From assembly GCA_038145075.1 (NCBI GenBank), contig JAYQOY010000031.1:1-19639 (forward strand): a stretch of DNA of 19,639 bases, written 5' to 3'. Positions 1 to 8,059 of the stretch are shown piece by piece (positions within the stretch are counted from its first letter, which is position 1; every line of letters begins with the position of its first letter). Source of the DNA: TMED14 sp038145075 (GTDB lineage: Bacteria > Bacteroidota > Bacteroidia > Flavobacteriales > Schleiferiaceae). The notes under the pieces are model-generated. The model saw only the letters and a list, made by a program, of their open reading frames with translations, did not search any database and was not told the DNA's origin. Position numbers and translations under genes: made by a program.

Positions 1-113
1 TTTACCCTTAAACTGTCTGGGGGACCTTCGCCGCGCGCAGGGACTTTCGTTGTTTTGCCAAGCTCTAGCCCTCTAGCCCTCTAGCCCCCTAGCGCGAAGG
101 CGTTAGCCTGAGC
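1..113. repeat. Dispersed intergenic repeat, left copy, with CTAGCCCT octamer array
   Basis: This gene-free stretch follows the stop codon of the nuclease gene that reads leftward to 114. Bases 1-72 align with 19526-19598 at roughly 60 of 73 positions in the same orientation; the right part (from about base 23) is nearly identical. It ends in four tandem octamers at 65-96: CTAGCCCT twice, then CTAGCCCC and CTAGCGCG. The last unit forms a 7-bp hairpin at 89-106 (CTAGCGC, loop GAAG, GCGTTAG, one G-T pair). There is no T-tract on either strand, so it is not a classical terminator. No ORF or tRNA-like fold is visible. Function unknown; probably a multi-copy intergenic element. Confidence 0.75.
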
Positions 114-2849
114 TTATCCCTCATCCTCCTCAAAATCCGCCGCCTTAAACGCGATGGAGGCATCCAGTATTTCGGAAATTAAGGGAAGGAGGACCACCTG
201 CTCAAAGGCGTCGAGCGTTTCGCGTGAAATCCATTCGGAACGTTGAAAACTGAGCCAGGCCACCGGGTCTTGCGGTTTGCGCATGGCGTGGATGCCCGCG
301 CGGAAGGGCCCGCCGGCTTGGTGTTTGGAAAGGAGCCAGGCGTAGGTGAAGAGCTGAAGCGCCTTCCCTTTGGTGGTTTTGCGCAAGTCCTCTAGGGTGG
401 ACACGCTGAGTTCGCCTTTTTGGAAGCCCCCGGATTTGAGGTCGACGACGGCCCAGCCGTTTTGCCAAGCCTCAATGCGGTCTGCGCGGCCCTTGACTTT
501 GACGCGCTGGCCGGCGACATGCAAAAAGGTTTCCAGCGTTTCTTCGACGAGGTGGACGCTCCAAGGGCTGTCGCGGTCGTCGCCATTGGCAATGCGTTCC
601 CCTTCGGCAACCGCCCAATCGCGGGCCATTTTGTGTAAGACGTTGCGTTCGATGACAAAGGGTCCGGTGGTACGCGGTCCGGGGAAGTGCTTTTGGATGC
701 CCGCCTCCACCGCATCGTAGACCCGATCCAGCCCCCAGGTTTGGTCCTCTTTGAGCTGTTTGAAGAGCATTTCGTGCACGTCATGAAGCACGTTCCCCCG
801 AATGTTGGCGGCCATGCGCTCTTCGACGGCTTCCTCTTCCCGAATGCCCAACACAAACCGAACGTAAAACTCCGCCGGGTCCTTCAAATACGTGTTCAGC
901 GCGGACGGACTTAGTCCACGTTCCACGAGCTGATGCACGAGCTGCGCCAAAACCTCAGGGGATTTCTCCATTTTCCAAGGCTGCGCCAGGCGGGAGGAAT
1001 CGACTTCGGATTGAACGCTTCGGTCTTCCCAGCGAATGCCAGGGTAGCGCTGCAGTTCGATGGCCATTTGGGCCAAGAATCGGCTGGGTTCGCCCTTGCC
1101 CATGCCGTCGGACTCGCCGTTGACGAGGAAGAAGACGCGTTTGGCCCGCTGGCAGAGGCGGTAAAAATGGTAGGCCATGATGGCTTCGCGCTCTTGGGGG
1201 AGCGGCATGCCGTAGGCGCGGCGGACATCAAAGGGGAGGAAGGAGGCGTCGTTGCGTCCTTTGGGGAGGACGCCCTCGTTGACCGGCGCTAGGATGAGGG
1301 TGTCAAAATCCAAATTTCGGGTCTCCAGCAAGCCCAAAACCTGCAGCCCTTGGAAGGGTTCGCCGTAAAAATTCACCGGGCTCTCCTGGGCAAACTGCTT
1401 GAAGAGGCGGCGCAAACTGCCGAAGCTCAGCGCTTGGTCCGGCATCCAGGTGCGCAAGGACTCCAGCGCATTGAGACAGAGGCGCGCGGGCTCTGCTTCC
1501 CAGGCCGAACGCAAGCTCTCCACATAGCGCCCCAAGGCCACCGACAAATCCGCCAAGAAGGGCTTGGCATCCGGGTAGGCCTGCCACAGGTGGGCGCCCT
1601 CGCCCAAGAGATCGCAGGCGCTGTCCACGGACCAGTGGGCGCGTTTGCCGCGGCGCAGTTTTTCGGCCGCTCGAGGCAGCGCATGGGGGCCGTCGTACAG
1701 GGCTTGGCACACGGGGTGAATACAGCTGGCCTGCAGGAGGCGGTAGGGGTAGGTGCCCCCGCTGAGTTCGCGGGCTTCGTGCAGCTGGAAGAAGGCATCA
1801 AGGCCCGCAAAGGCCGCCGTGCTGGTAAGCGGCATACCCATGGTGACGTTGGCCTCTTCCAGGTCGGTGGGCAGGGCTTGCAGGGTGGGAATCAACAGGA
1901 CTTCGTCCGCGAGAACGACGGCCGTTCGGTGCAGGGTAGGATTGCTTTGGCTGAGCTCTTGTAGGACCGACCCCAGGGCTTTGGTGACGCCCACGGCGCG
2001 GTTGGCGCGCAGCACGGTGAAGGTGGTTTCGGAGGTGGCGTACCAGGCGGGAGGCTCCCGAAGGTCCACGGTTAAACCGTCCGGCAAGTCCTGCACATGT
2101 TGGCGAAGCGCCCATCCGGCTTCGTGCGCCTCGGCCTGCATGTAGTGGGCATCGGCATCCCAAAATGCACGGGCTCCCACGTGGCGGTGGGCGCTGATGA
2201 GCAGGGCCTTTTCGGAGGGCGTTAGGGCGTTGAACCCCACAAAGTAGAGCCGATCGACTTCGCTTTTCTGCATCCAGGCGACCAGGGCGGATTCCGCAGG
2301 GCCATCGGGGGCAGGGCTCGCTTTTTGGAAGACGCCGCCGGGGGTGCTCCAGCCTTTGGCTTCGAGCATTTCGTGGTAGCGCGTGTAGAGCCCGGGCAAC
2401 TGCTTCCAGAGGTCCAGGCGGCGGGTCATGAGTTCGGTGGGTTCGTCAAGGCCCCAGAGGCTGAGCGCTTCGATTTCCCGCATTTCGGTGTAGACCTCGC
2501 TGGCATTGACGCCGTGGCGGTCCATCTCGCCAAAGTCACGTAAGACGGTGGGCGCCCAGCGCAGAAATTCCTCCAGCGGCTGGCTGCGCGACTGAAAGAC
2601 CTCTTCGTGGGCGGCAAAGAGCACCATGAGCTGGTCCATGGGGCGGGCGGGCTCGCGCTGGGCGAGCTCTTGCATGACGGATTCTACGGGCCAAATGGCG
2701 GGAGACAGTGCCGGCTGCTGCAGGTGCTTTTGGAAGGCTTGGCGCAGCGCACGCTGGGCACGGCGCGAGGGCAGGATGATGCCTGAGCGGTGCAACTGGG
2801 TACTTTCGGCGATGATTTCCCGGGCAACCCGGTCCAAAAATGCTTCCAT
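114..2849 (-). CDS. AddB-like PD-(D/E)XK nuclease family protein
   Basis: A 911-residue cytoplasmic protein resembling the AddB/RecB-type nucleases of Bacteroidota, likely the nuclease partner in double-strand-break end processing. The N-terminal part is helicase-like (an ILPSRRA stretch near residue 30, as in AddB) but I see no Walker A GKT loop, so it is probably not a motor by itself. The C-terminal RecB-type nuclease is well preserved: a GNVLH motif with His near 689, ADRIE with Asp790, the DLK core with Asp803 and Lys805, and the QLFTY motif with Gln832 and Tyr836. I chose the ATG at 2849, 7 bases after the nadD stop; an in-frame start at 2885 would overlap nadD by 29 bases. It is the last gene of the gluQ-yicC-gmk-nadD operon. 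An AddA-like partner is not in the window. Confidence 0.85.
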   Translation of the reverse strand: MEAFLDRVAREIIAESTQLHRSGIILPSRRAQRALRQAFQKHLQQPALSPAIWPVESVMQELAQREPARPMDQLMVLFAAHEEVFQSRSQPLEEFLRWAPTVLRDFGEMDRHGVNASEVYTEMREIEALSLWGLDEPTELMTRRLDLWKQLPGLYTRYHEMLEAKGWSTPGGVFQKASPAPDGPAESALVAWMQKSEVDRLYFVGFNALTPSEKALLISAHRHVGARAFWDADAHYMQAEAHEAGWALRQHVQDLPDGLTVDLREPPAWYATSETTFTVLRANRAVGVTKALGSVLQELSQSNPTLHRTAVVLADEVLLIPTLQALPTDLEEANVTMGMPLTSTAAFAGLDAFFQLHEARELSGGTYPYRLLQASCIHPVCQALYDGPHALPRAAEKLRRGKRAHWSVDSACDLLGEGAHLWQAYPDAKPFLADLSVALGRYVESLRSAWEAEPARLCLNALESLRTWMPDQALSFGSLRRLFKQFAQESPVNFYGEPFQGLQVLGLLETRNLDFDTLILAPVNEGVLPKGRNDASFLPFDVRRAYGMPLPQEREAIMAYHFYRLCQRAKRVFFLVNGESDGMGKGEPSRFLAQMAIELQRYPGIRWEDRSVQSEVDSSRLAQPWKMEKSPEVLAQLVHQLVERGLSPSALNTYLKDPAEFYVRFVLGIREEEAVEERMAANIRGNVLHDVHEMLFKQLKEDQTWGLDRVYDAVEAGIQKHFPGPRTTGPFVIERNVLHKMARDWAVAEGERIANGDDRDSPWSVHLVEETLETFLHVAGQRVKVKGRADRIEAWQNGWAVVDLKSGGFQKGELSVSTLEDLRKTTKGKALQLFTYAWLLSKHQAGGPFRAGIHAMRKPQDPVAWLSFQRSEWISRETLDAFEQVVLLPLISEILDASIAFKAADFEEDEG

Positions 2850-2856
2850 GCAGATT

Positions 2857-3441
2857 CTACGAACGATAGTGTTGGCGTGCTTCAATATACGCCGCTACCG
2901 AACGTGGAAGCTCATCGTTTGCGCTTCCTTTTAAGCCCAATTTGGCCCGAATGGCCGTCGCACTCCGCTCCATCAAGGGTCCGTCTGCGATCGCCACGCG
3001 CGCATGCCCTAGCAGGGGGTGGTCGCTGGGAATTTCAGCCCCGGGACGCGGGTACACCAGGAGCTGGGCCGCGCGCAAAATGCCCTCGGGGTCCTTCCAG
3101 CGCGGGAAGGAGAGAAAGTTGTCGGCGCCCATGAGGAGGAAGAAGGTTCGGTCCGGATGGGCAGCCTGCAAAGCCGCCAAGGTGTCCACGGTGTAATTGG
3201 GCTGCGGAAGCTCAAATTCAATGGTGGAAACCTTAAAATGCGGGATGTTCTCCGTGGCGAGCTCCACCATGTGCAAGCGCTCCGTGTCGTCCAGCAGGTC
3301 TGCCTTGTCCTTGTGCGGATTGTGCGGGGTCACCACCAGCCAAACCTCGTCCAGATTTTGCCACTGCGCGAGGTATTCGGCTACGATGAGGTGGCTCTTG
3401 TGGACCGGGTTGAAGGTGCCAAAAAAGAGCCCCGTTTTCAT
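2857..3441 (-). CDS. nadD: Nicotinate-nucleotide adenylyltransferase
   Basis: A 194-residue cytoplasmic enzyme that transfers AMP from ATP to nicotinate mononucleotide, forming deamido-NAD in NAD synthesis. The N-terminal nucleotidyltransferase signature is clear: GTFNPVHKSH at residues 8-17, with His14 and His17 matching the (T/H)xGH motif, although the usual Gly between them is Ser16. The C-terminal SATAIRAKL stretch corresponds to the ISSTxIR motif. Length is normal for the family. The ATG at 3439-3441 overlaps the gmk stop as ATGA, so translation is probably coupled. The stop at 2857 is followed 7 bases later by the nuclease start. Related cytidylyltransferases share the fold, but length and motifs favour NadD. 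Confidence 0.92.
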   Translation of the reverse strand: MKTGLFFGTFNPVHKSHLIVAEYLAQWQNLDEVWLVVTPHNPHKDKADLLDDTERLHMVELATENIPHFKVSTIEFELPQPNYTVDTLAALQAAHPDRTFFLLMGADNFLSFPRWKDPEGILRAAQLLVYPRPGAEIPSDHPLLGHARVAIADGPLMERSATAIRAKLGLKGSANDELPRSVAAYIEARQHYRS

Positions 3442-3998
3442 GCGTTTAAAAATGGGAGAACGGCGGCCTGTAATTCGGCATAGGCCTGTTCCAAATCGTC
3501 GTTGACGACGATCACATCAAAGCGCTCGGCGGTTGCCATTTCCTGCTCGGCCTTGGCGAGGCGCATGCGAATTTTGTCTTCGGCGTCCGTGCCGCGACCG
3601 CGCAGGCGCTGCTCCAAAATTTCCAAATTGGGCGCTTGAATGAAGACGGCTAAGGTTTGATCCGGATAGTTTTTTTTGAGGCGCAATCCGCCGGCGACGT
3701 CGATGTCAAAGACCACGGTTTTACCTGCCGCATCCAGGCGTTCGACCTCCGACTTCAACGACCCGTAGTAGGTTCCAGCGTAGACCTCTTCCCACTCGAG
3801 GAAGGCTTTGGCCTCGCGCCGGGCGTCAAATTCTTCGGCGCTGAGGAAGTAGTAGTCCTGACCGTGAACCTCTTGGCCGCGCGGGGCACGGCTCGTAGCA
3901 GAAACGGAAAACGCCAGTTGCGGAAAGTCCGCCATCAAGCGGCGCACCAGCGTGGTTTTGCCGGAGCCCGACGGCGCAGACAGGACCAAAAGCTTCAT
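3438..3998 (-). CDS. gmk: Guanylate kinase
   Basis: A 186-residue guanylate kinase, phosphorylating GMP to GDP with ATP in purine nucleotide metabolism. The P-loop APSGSGKTT lies at residues 8-16. It is followed by the GMP-binding region (SATSRAPRGQEVHGQDYYFLS near 34-54), the lid and the FDIDVAGG segment near residue 100. Length is typical of the bacterial enzyme. Its ATG overlaps the upstream yicC stop as ATGA at 3995-3998, and its own stop overlaps the nadD start in the same way at 3438-3441. The yicC-gmk order is widely conserved in bacteria, which supports both calls. Confidence 0.96.
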   Translation of the reverse strand: MKLLVLSAPSGSGKTTLVRRLMADFPQLAFSVSATSRAPRGQEVHGQDYYFLSAEEFDARREAKAFLEWEEVYAGTYYGSLKSEVERLDAAGKTVVFDIDVAGGLRLKKNYPDQTLAVFIQAPNLEILEQRLRGRGTDAEDKIRMRLAKAEQEMATAERFDVIVVNDDLEQAYAELQAAVLPFLNA

Positions 3999-4837
3999 AG
4001 GACGTTCAGGCTTTGCTCTTTGATTTTCTCCAGCTCCTCCTTCATTTGCACGACGATGCGCTGCATGCCGGCGTGGTTGGATTTGCTGCCGAGGGTATTG
4101 ATTTCACGGCCCATTTCTTGGCTGATGAAGCCCAGTTTTCGGCCTTGGCCCTCCTGCATGGCTTCGTGGAAATGGTCCAAATGGGCCTGAAGGCGCACCT
4201 TTTCTTCGTTGACGTCTAATTTCTCGAGGTAGTAAATCAGCTCCTGCTCAAAGCGATTGGCGTCATAATCTATTCCTTCCAGGCCGCGGTGTAAGCGTGC
4301 TTTCAGGGCCTCGACACGTTCTTCTTCCAGCGCGGGAACTTCCTTCAAACCTGCCTGAATGCTGGCCAAACTCGCCCAGAGGTCCTGGGCTAGCGCCGCG
4401 CCCTCGCGCTCGCGGAAGGCTTGAAAATCCGCCATGGCCTCCTTCATGGCGCCCTCGACTGCGGCCCATTCGGCGTCTTGAACTTCTTCCGACACATGGG
4501 GGGTGGGCAGTCGCAGGGCCATGTTCAGCAACTGGGCTTTGGAGATGGGCTCTCCAGCGATATCCTGTAGGCTTTGCATGGCTTGCTCCAGCCAGTCCTT
4601 TTGCAGGCCGACTGCTTCTTGGCCGATGGCCTCGCGGTGGATGTTGACATCGACCTTGCCGCGGGTAACAACTTCGCTGACCTGCTTGCGCCAGTCCATT
4701 TCGCGTTCGCGGTAGAGGGAGGGGTAGCGAAGGTTGAGGTCCAAGCCTTTGCTATTGAGGGACCGAATTTCAATGGTGATTCGGGCAGTCGCGCATTCGG
4801 CACTGCCTTTTCCGAATCCTGTCATGGAGCGCATCAT
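3995..4837 (-). CDS. yicC: YicC family endoribonuclease
   Basis: A 280-residue YicC/YloC-family protein; characterised members are endoribonucleases linked to stationary phase and RNA turnover. The N-terminal signature RSMTGFG follows the start, and the conserved C-terminal block GRKLGFISQEMGREINTLGSK is near residues 235-255, followed by a charged helix ending EKIKEQ. The start could be GTG at 4843, ATG at 4837 or ATG at 4834. I prefer 4837 because it forms an ATGA overlap with the upstream gluQ stop, the same junction used at the next two genes. The neighbouring gmk is the usual partner. Confidence 0.93.
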   Translation of the reverse strand: MMRSMTGFGKGSAECATARITIEIRSLNSKGLDLNLRYPSLYREREMDWRKQVSEVVTRGKVDVNIHREAIGQEAVGLQKDWLEQAMQSLQDIAGEPISKAQLLNMALRLPTPHVSEEVQDAEWAAVEGAMKEAMADFQAFREREGAALAQDLWASLASIQAGLKEVPALEEERVEALKARLHRGLEGIDYDANRFEQELIYYLEKLDVNEEKVRLQAHLDHFHEAMQEGQGRKLGFISQEMGREINTLGSKSNHAGMQRIVVQMKEELEKIKEQSLNVL

Positions 4838-5673
4838 GCCCACAAAGGTAGCCCCTCTGTGGGACGGATAGGTGCTGTTCGCAACGGATGGCCTTGAAAG
4901 ACCTCCAAAAAATCATGGGGCTGTGCGTCACGCGCATCCTCTTGAAGGCCAAGGACTTGCCCGACCTGCCCCCAAAGTTTTTCTGGCGTCCAGCCTTTTT
5001 CACGGTAGTCTTGAATGCCTACCGAGCCGTGGCGCTTGCTTAAACGGTGGCCATCCGGACCGTACCAAAGGGGGGCATGCTGGACCTTCGGTGCGGGCTG
5101 TCCCAGCGCCTGATGCAGGAAGCGCTGCGGAGCCTCGGAATCGGCCAAATCCATACCGCGTAGCACATGCGTCACCCCCTGGGCGCCATCGTCAACGACC
5201 ACGGCCAGCTGGTAGCCCCAGGCCCCATCGGCCCGCTGCAAGACAAAGGCGTCGTCGGGGTACTTCAAGCGTTTGGCAAAGGGGCCGTCCAATGGAAGTT
5301 CCGCATCCACGCAGGTTCCGGGGTAAGCGCCCCAGGCCTCGTGGGGGGCGCGGACCGCTTCTTCCATGTCTTTTCGGGTGCAGGAGCAGGCAAAGACGAG
5401 ATCCTGCGAGGCCAGAGTTTCTAGGGCGGCGGCGTAGGTGGAAGAGCGCTCGGACTGGGCGGGGACTTCGCGGTCCCAGTGGAGGCCGAGCCAGGTGAGG
5501 TCGCGGCGCCAGGCATCGGCAAATTCGGGTTTGCAGCGCTGGCGGTCTACGTCCTCCATGCGCAGAAGGAGGGTTCCGTTTTGCGTTCGGGTCTGGAGCC
5601 AAGCGAGCAAATACGTGGAGGCATGCCCAAGGTGCATGAAGCCGGAAGGGGAAGGAGCAAAACGACCAACCAT
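4834..5673 (-). CDS. gluQ: Glutamyl-Q tRNA(Asp) synthetase (GluRS-like, lacks anticodon domain)
   Basis: A 279-residue class I synthetase-like enzyme. The family attaches glutamate to the queuosine base of tRNA(Asp). The N-terminus has the GluRS signature RFAPSPSG followed by HLGH (residues 14-17). A zinc site typical of GluQ is visible: Cys96 and Cys98 (CSC), Tyr117 and Cys121 (YPGTC). The KMSKS-like loop is LSKRHGS at 211-217. It stops soon after the catalytic fold, at about GluQ length and far shorter than true GluRS (about 480-510 residues). The ATG at 5673 was chosen because it directly precedes VGRFAPSPSG; the longer frame to 5796 runs into the divergent gene and adds nothing family-like. 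It heads the five-gene minus operon. Confidence 0.9.
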   Translation of the reverse strand: MVGRFAPSPSGFMHLGHASTYLLAWLQTRTQNGTLLLRMEDVDRQRCKPEFADAWRRDLTWLGLHWDREVPAQSERSSTYAAALETLASQDLVFACSCTRKDMEEAVRAPHEAWGAYPGTCVDAELPLDGPFAKRLKYPDDAFVLQRADGAWGYQLAVVVDDGAQGVTHVLRGMDLADSEAPQRFLHQALGQPAPKVQHAPLWYGPDGHRLSKRHGSVGIQDYREKGWTPEKLWGQVGQVLGLQEDARDAQPHDFLEVFQGHPLRTAPIRPTEGLPLWA

Positions 5674-5713
5674 GGCATGAAAGTACAACCGCTTGGGCGC
5701 TACCTTCGTGTCC
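5674..5713. promoter_or_regulatory. Short divergent intergenic region between gluQ and the PLP-enzyme gene
   Basis: Only 40 bases separate the two divergent start codons, so the promoters of the minus housekeeping operon and the plus-strand PLP enzyme must overlap each other or lie inside the opposing coding regions. I cannot assign clear TTG / TAnnTTTG boxes here. Confidence 0.35.
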
Positions 5714-6871
5714 ATGGACTCAGAACACTTCGGCACACGCGCCATCCACGGCGGCCAGCATCCGGATCCCTCGACGGGCGCCGTCATGCCTCCCATCTAC
5801 CAAACCTCCACTTACGCGCAGTCTGCGCCCGGTGTGCACCAGGGCTACGAATACAGTCGCACCCAAAACCCTACGCGCCATGCCTTGGAGCGCGCTTTGG
5901 CCTCGATTGAAGGCGGCACGCACGGCTTGGCGTTTGGCAGCGGATTGGCGGCGGTGGATGCCTGTATGAAGTTGCTTTCTCCAGGCGACGAGGTGGTTTC
6001 GACTAACGACCTCTACGGTGGCACTTACCGACAGTTCGTGAAAGTCTACGAGAAGTATGGCTTGAAGTTTCATTTCACGCCGATGGGGAATGCGGCGGAT
6101 GTGGCGGCGCTTGTGAATGCGAATACCAAAATGATTTGGGTCGAGACCCCCACCAATCCCATGCTCAACGTCATTGACATCGAAGCCGTAGCAGAAGTGG
6201 CTAAGAAGGCTGGAGCGCTGTTGGTGGTGGACAACACCTTTGCGACGCCCTATTTGCAACAGCCATTGGCCTTGGGGGCAGACATTGCCTTGCATTCGGC
6301 GACGAAGTACCTGGGCGGCCACAGCGACGTGGTCCTAGGTGCGTTGGTGGTCAAAGACAAAGAGCTGGCGGAAAAACTGTACTTCCTGCAAAATGCGACG
6401 GGTGCGGTGTGCGGCCCCATGGACAGCTTCCTGGTTTTGCGCGGTATTAAAACGCTGCATGTGCGCATGGACCGCCACCAGGAAAACGCCCTGGAATTGG
6501 CAGCCTACCTGCGCCAACATCCCGCTGTGAGCCGCGTGGTTTTCCCCGGTTTTGAGGACCATCCCGGCCATGCCGTGGCGAAGAAGCAGATGCGTGGGTT
6601 TGGCGGCATGATCAGCTTCGCGGTCAAGAGCGATTCCTTTGAAGATGCGAGCAAAGTCTGCAGTGCTATGAAAGTCTTCACCTTGGCGGAATCCTTGGGC
6701 GGTGTGGAGTCTTTAGCGGGCCATCCTGCCTCTATGACGCACGCCTCTATTCCCAAGGCCCAACGCGAAGAGAGCGGGGTGACGGACGGCCTAATTCGCT
6801 TGAGTGTTGGCATTGAGGACGTTCGCGATCTTAAAGCGGATTTGGATACCGCACTTTCCGTACTTTTATAA
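5714..6871 (+). CDS. metB: Cystathionine gamma-synthase / gamma-lyase family PLP enzyme
   Basis: A 385-residue cytoplasmic enzyme of the Cys/Met-metabolism PLP family. It would either join cysteine to an activated homoserine to form cystathionine (MetB) or cleave cystathionine (gamma-lyase). Key features: YEYSRTQNPT near 46-54, VVDNTFATPYLQQP near 171-184, and the PLP lysine Lys198 in HSATKYLGGHSD. The conserved SLGGVESL and HPASMTHASIP blocks lie in the C-terminal third. The ATG at 5714 (MDSEHFGTRAIHGG) fits the family start; a TTG at 5693 is possible but unlikely. The synthase and lyase cannot be separated reliably by eye, so the symbol is provisional. The ktrA-like gene follows after 5 bases. 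Confidence 0.88.
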   Translation: MDSEHFGTRAIHGGQHPDPSTGAVMPPIYQTSTYAQSAPGVHQGYEYSRTQNPTRHALERALASIEGGTHGLAFGSGLAAVDACMKLLSPGDEVVSTNDLYGGTYRQFVKVYEKYGLKFHFTPMGNAADVAALVNANTKMIWVETPTNPMLNVIDIEAVAEVAKKAGALLVVDNTFATPYLQQPLALGADIALHSATKYLGGHSDVVLGALVVKDKELAEKLYFLQNATGAVCGPMDSFLVLRGIKTLHVRMDRHQENALELAAYLRQHPAVSRVVFPGFEDHPGHAVAKKQMRGFGGMISFAVKSDSFEDASKVCSAMKVFTLAESLGGVESLAGHPASMTHASIPKAQREESGVTDGLIRLSVGIEDVRDLKADLDTALSVLL

Positions 6872-6876
6872 CTGTT

Positions 6877-7049
6877 ATGGCGGACAAATTCGCAGTCATT
6901 GGTTTGGGTCAGTTTGGCTCGGCCATTTGTAAGAAGCTCTCCGAAAAGGGCGCAGAGGTCATCGCAATTGACATTGACGAGGACAAAGTAGAAGACATCA
7001 AAGAGCACGTGGCCTATGCCGTTCAGCTGGACAGCACGGATTTGCGCGC
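6877..7049 (+). CDS. KtrA/TrkA-type potassium uptake regulatory protein (N-terminal part, cut by gap)
   Basis: The first 58 residues of a TrkA-N (RCK) protein are visible before the N gap. The protein begins MADKFAVIGLGQFG; the GLGQFG loop (9-14) is the dinucleotide-binding turn, and the acidic residue after strand 2 (Asp32 in AIDID) is typical of NAD(H)-binding RCK domains. Such proteins sit on the cytoplasmic face of Ktr/Trk potassium channels and gate them by nucleotide binding. A usual KtrA of about 220-230 residues would end close to the right edge of the gap, so the full gene is probably present in the organism. It begins 5 bases after the PLP-enzyme stop. No KtrB channel gene is visible. 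Confidence 0.8.
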
Positions 7050-7567
7050 NNNNNNNNNNNNNNNNNNNNNNNNNNNNNNNNNNNNNNNNNNNNNNNNNNN
7101 NNNNNNNNNNNNNNNNNNNNNNNNNNNNNNNNNNNNNNNNNNNNNNNNNNNNNNNNNNNNNNNNNNNNNNNNNNNNNNNNNNNNNNNNNNNNNNNNNNNN
7201 NNNNNNNNNNNNNNNNNNNNNNNNNNNNNNNNNNNNNNNNNNNNNNNNNNNNNNNNNNNNNNNNNNNNNNNNNNNNNNNNNNNNNNNNNNNNNNNNNNNN
7301 NNNNNNNNNNNNNNNNNNNNNNNNNNNNNNNNNNNNNNNNNNNNNNNNNNNNNNNNNNNNNNNNNNNNNNNNNNNNNNNNNNNNNNNNNNNNNNNNNNNN
7401 NNNNNNNNNNNNNNNNNNNNNNNNNNNNNNNNNNNNNNNNNNNNNNNNNNNNNNNNNNNNNNNNNNNNNNNNNNNNNNNNNNNNNNNNNNNNNNNNNNNN
7501 NNNNNNNNNNNNNNNNNNNNNNNNNNNNNNNNNNNNNNNNNNNNNNNNNNNNNNNNNNNNNNNNNNN
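7050..7567. other. Assembly gap (518 N)
   Basis: A run of unknown bases. It should hold the rest of the KtrA-like gene and the start of the following lipoprotein gene. Reading frames that cross it are artefacts. Whether the true gap length equals 518 is unknown. Confidence 0.99.
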
Positions 7568-8059
7568 TTCAGTCTTGTGGCCTTGGCCGCTTGTGTCAAG
7601 GAACCCAAGCCGGATCCGCTGCCCCCTTTGGCGACTGGGCCCTTTGAGCCCCGATTGAAGGAAGGCTGGCGCGTGCATGCGGTCTCCTACGAAGGCACCA
7701 TGCCCAACCCGTTTGACAGCACCACGACGGCTCAGTTCAAAGGCGAGGCCTACGACGTAGGCGGTGAATTCACGTTCACAGATCGCAACGATTCTGCCCT
7801 GGTCCACTATCGCATTGACTTTATGGCGGATTTGCTCGCTGGCATGGTCCCCTTGCATTACAATAAGGAGGGTGATGGTATTTGGAGCTACGATAGTTCG
7901 ATCAAGACTTTGTGGTTTTATGCTTTTCCGGATACCCTGGAGTTTGTGGTCGACTATGACGCCGACACGTTACAGCTTTGGCATTCGAACGTCATCATTG
8001 ACTATCCGGCCATGAACATCACGCTTCCAACGCGTATGGACATCGAACTCCGCAAGTAA
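7568..8059 (+). CDS. Putative lipoprotein, N-terminus missing in gap
   Basis: The visible 163 residues begin FSLVALAACVKEPKPD. This is the end of a lipoprotein signal peptide with lipobox LAAC, so only about 10-15 residues are lost in the gap. The mature part has a Pro-rich linker, then alternating beta-strand-like segments. The pattern GDGIWSYDSS... DADTLQLW... ITLPTRMDIELRK at the C-terminus recalls small lipocalin-like lipoproteins of Bacteroidota, but I cannot confirm this. It is probably anchored in a membrane facing the periplasm or the surface. Its TAA is immediately followed by the ATG of the Blh gene with no spacer, so the two are likely co-translated. Function unknown. Confidence 0.75.
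   Translation, partial: FSLVALAACVKEPKPDPLPPLATGPFEPRLKEGWRVHAVSYEGTMPNPFDSTTTAQFKGEAYDVGGEFTFTDRNDSALVHYRIDFMADLLAGMVPLHYNKEGDGIWSYDSSIKTLWFYAFPDTLEFVVDYDADTLQLWHSNVIIDYPAMNITLPTRMDIELRK

Noticed and set aside
5674..5796. N-terminal extension of GluQ to 5796
   Set aside because: It would cover the start of the divergent PLP-enzyme gene, and the family signature begins right after the ATG at 5673.
6505..8059. Long open frames running through the N gap on both strands
   Set aside because: Unknown bases cannot be stops, so these frames are artefacts except for the visible ends of the KtrA-like and lipoprotein genes.
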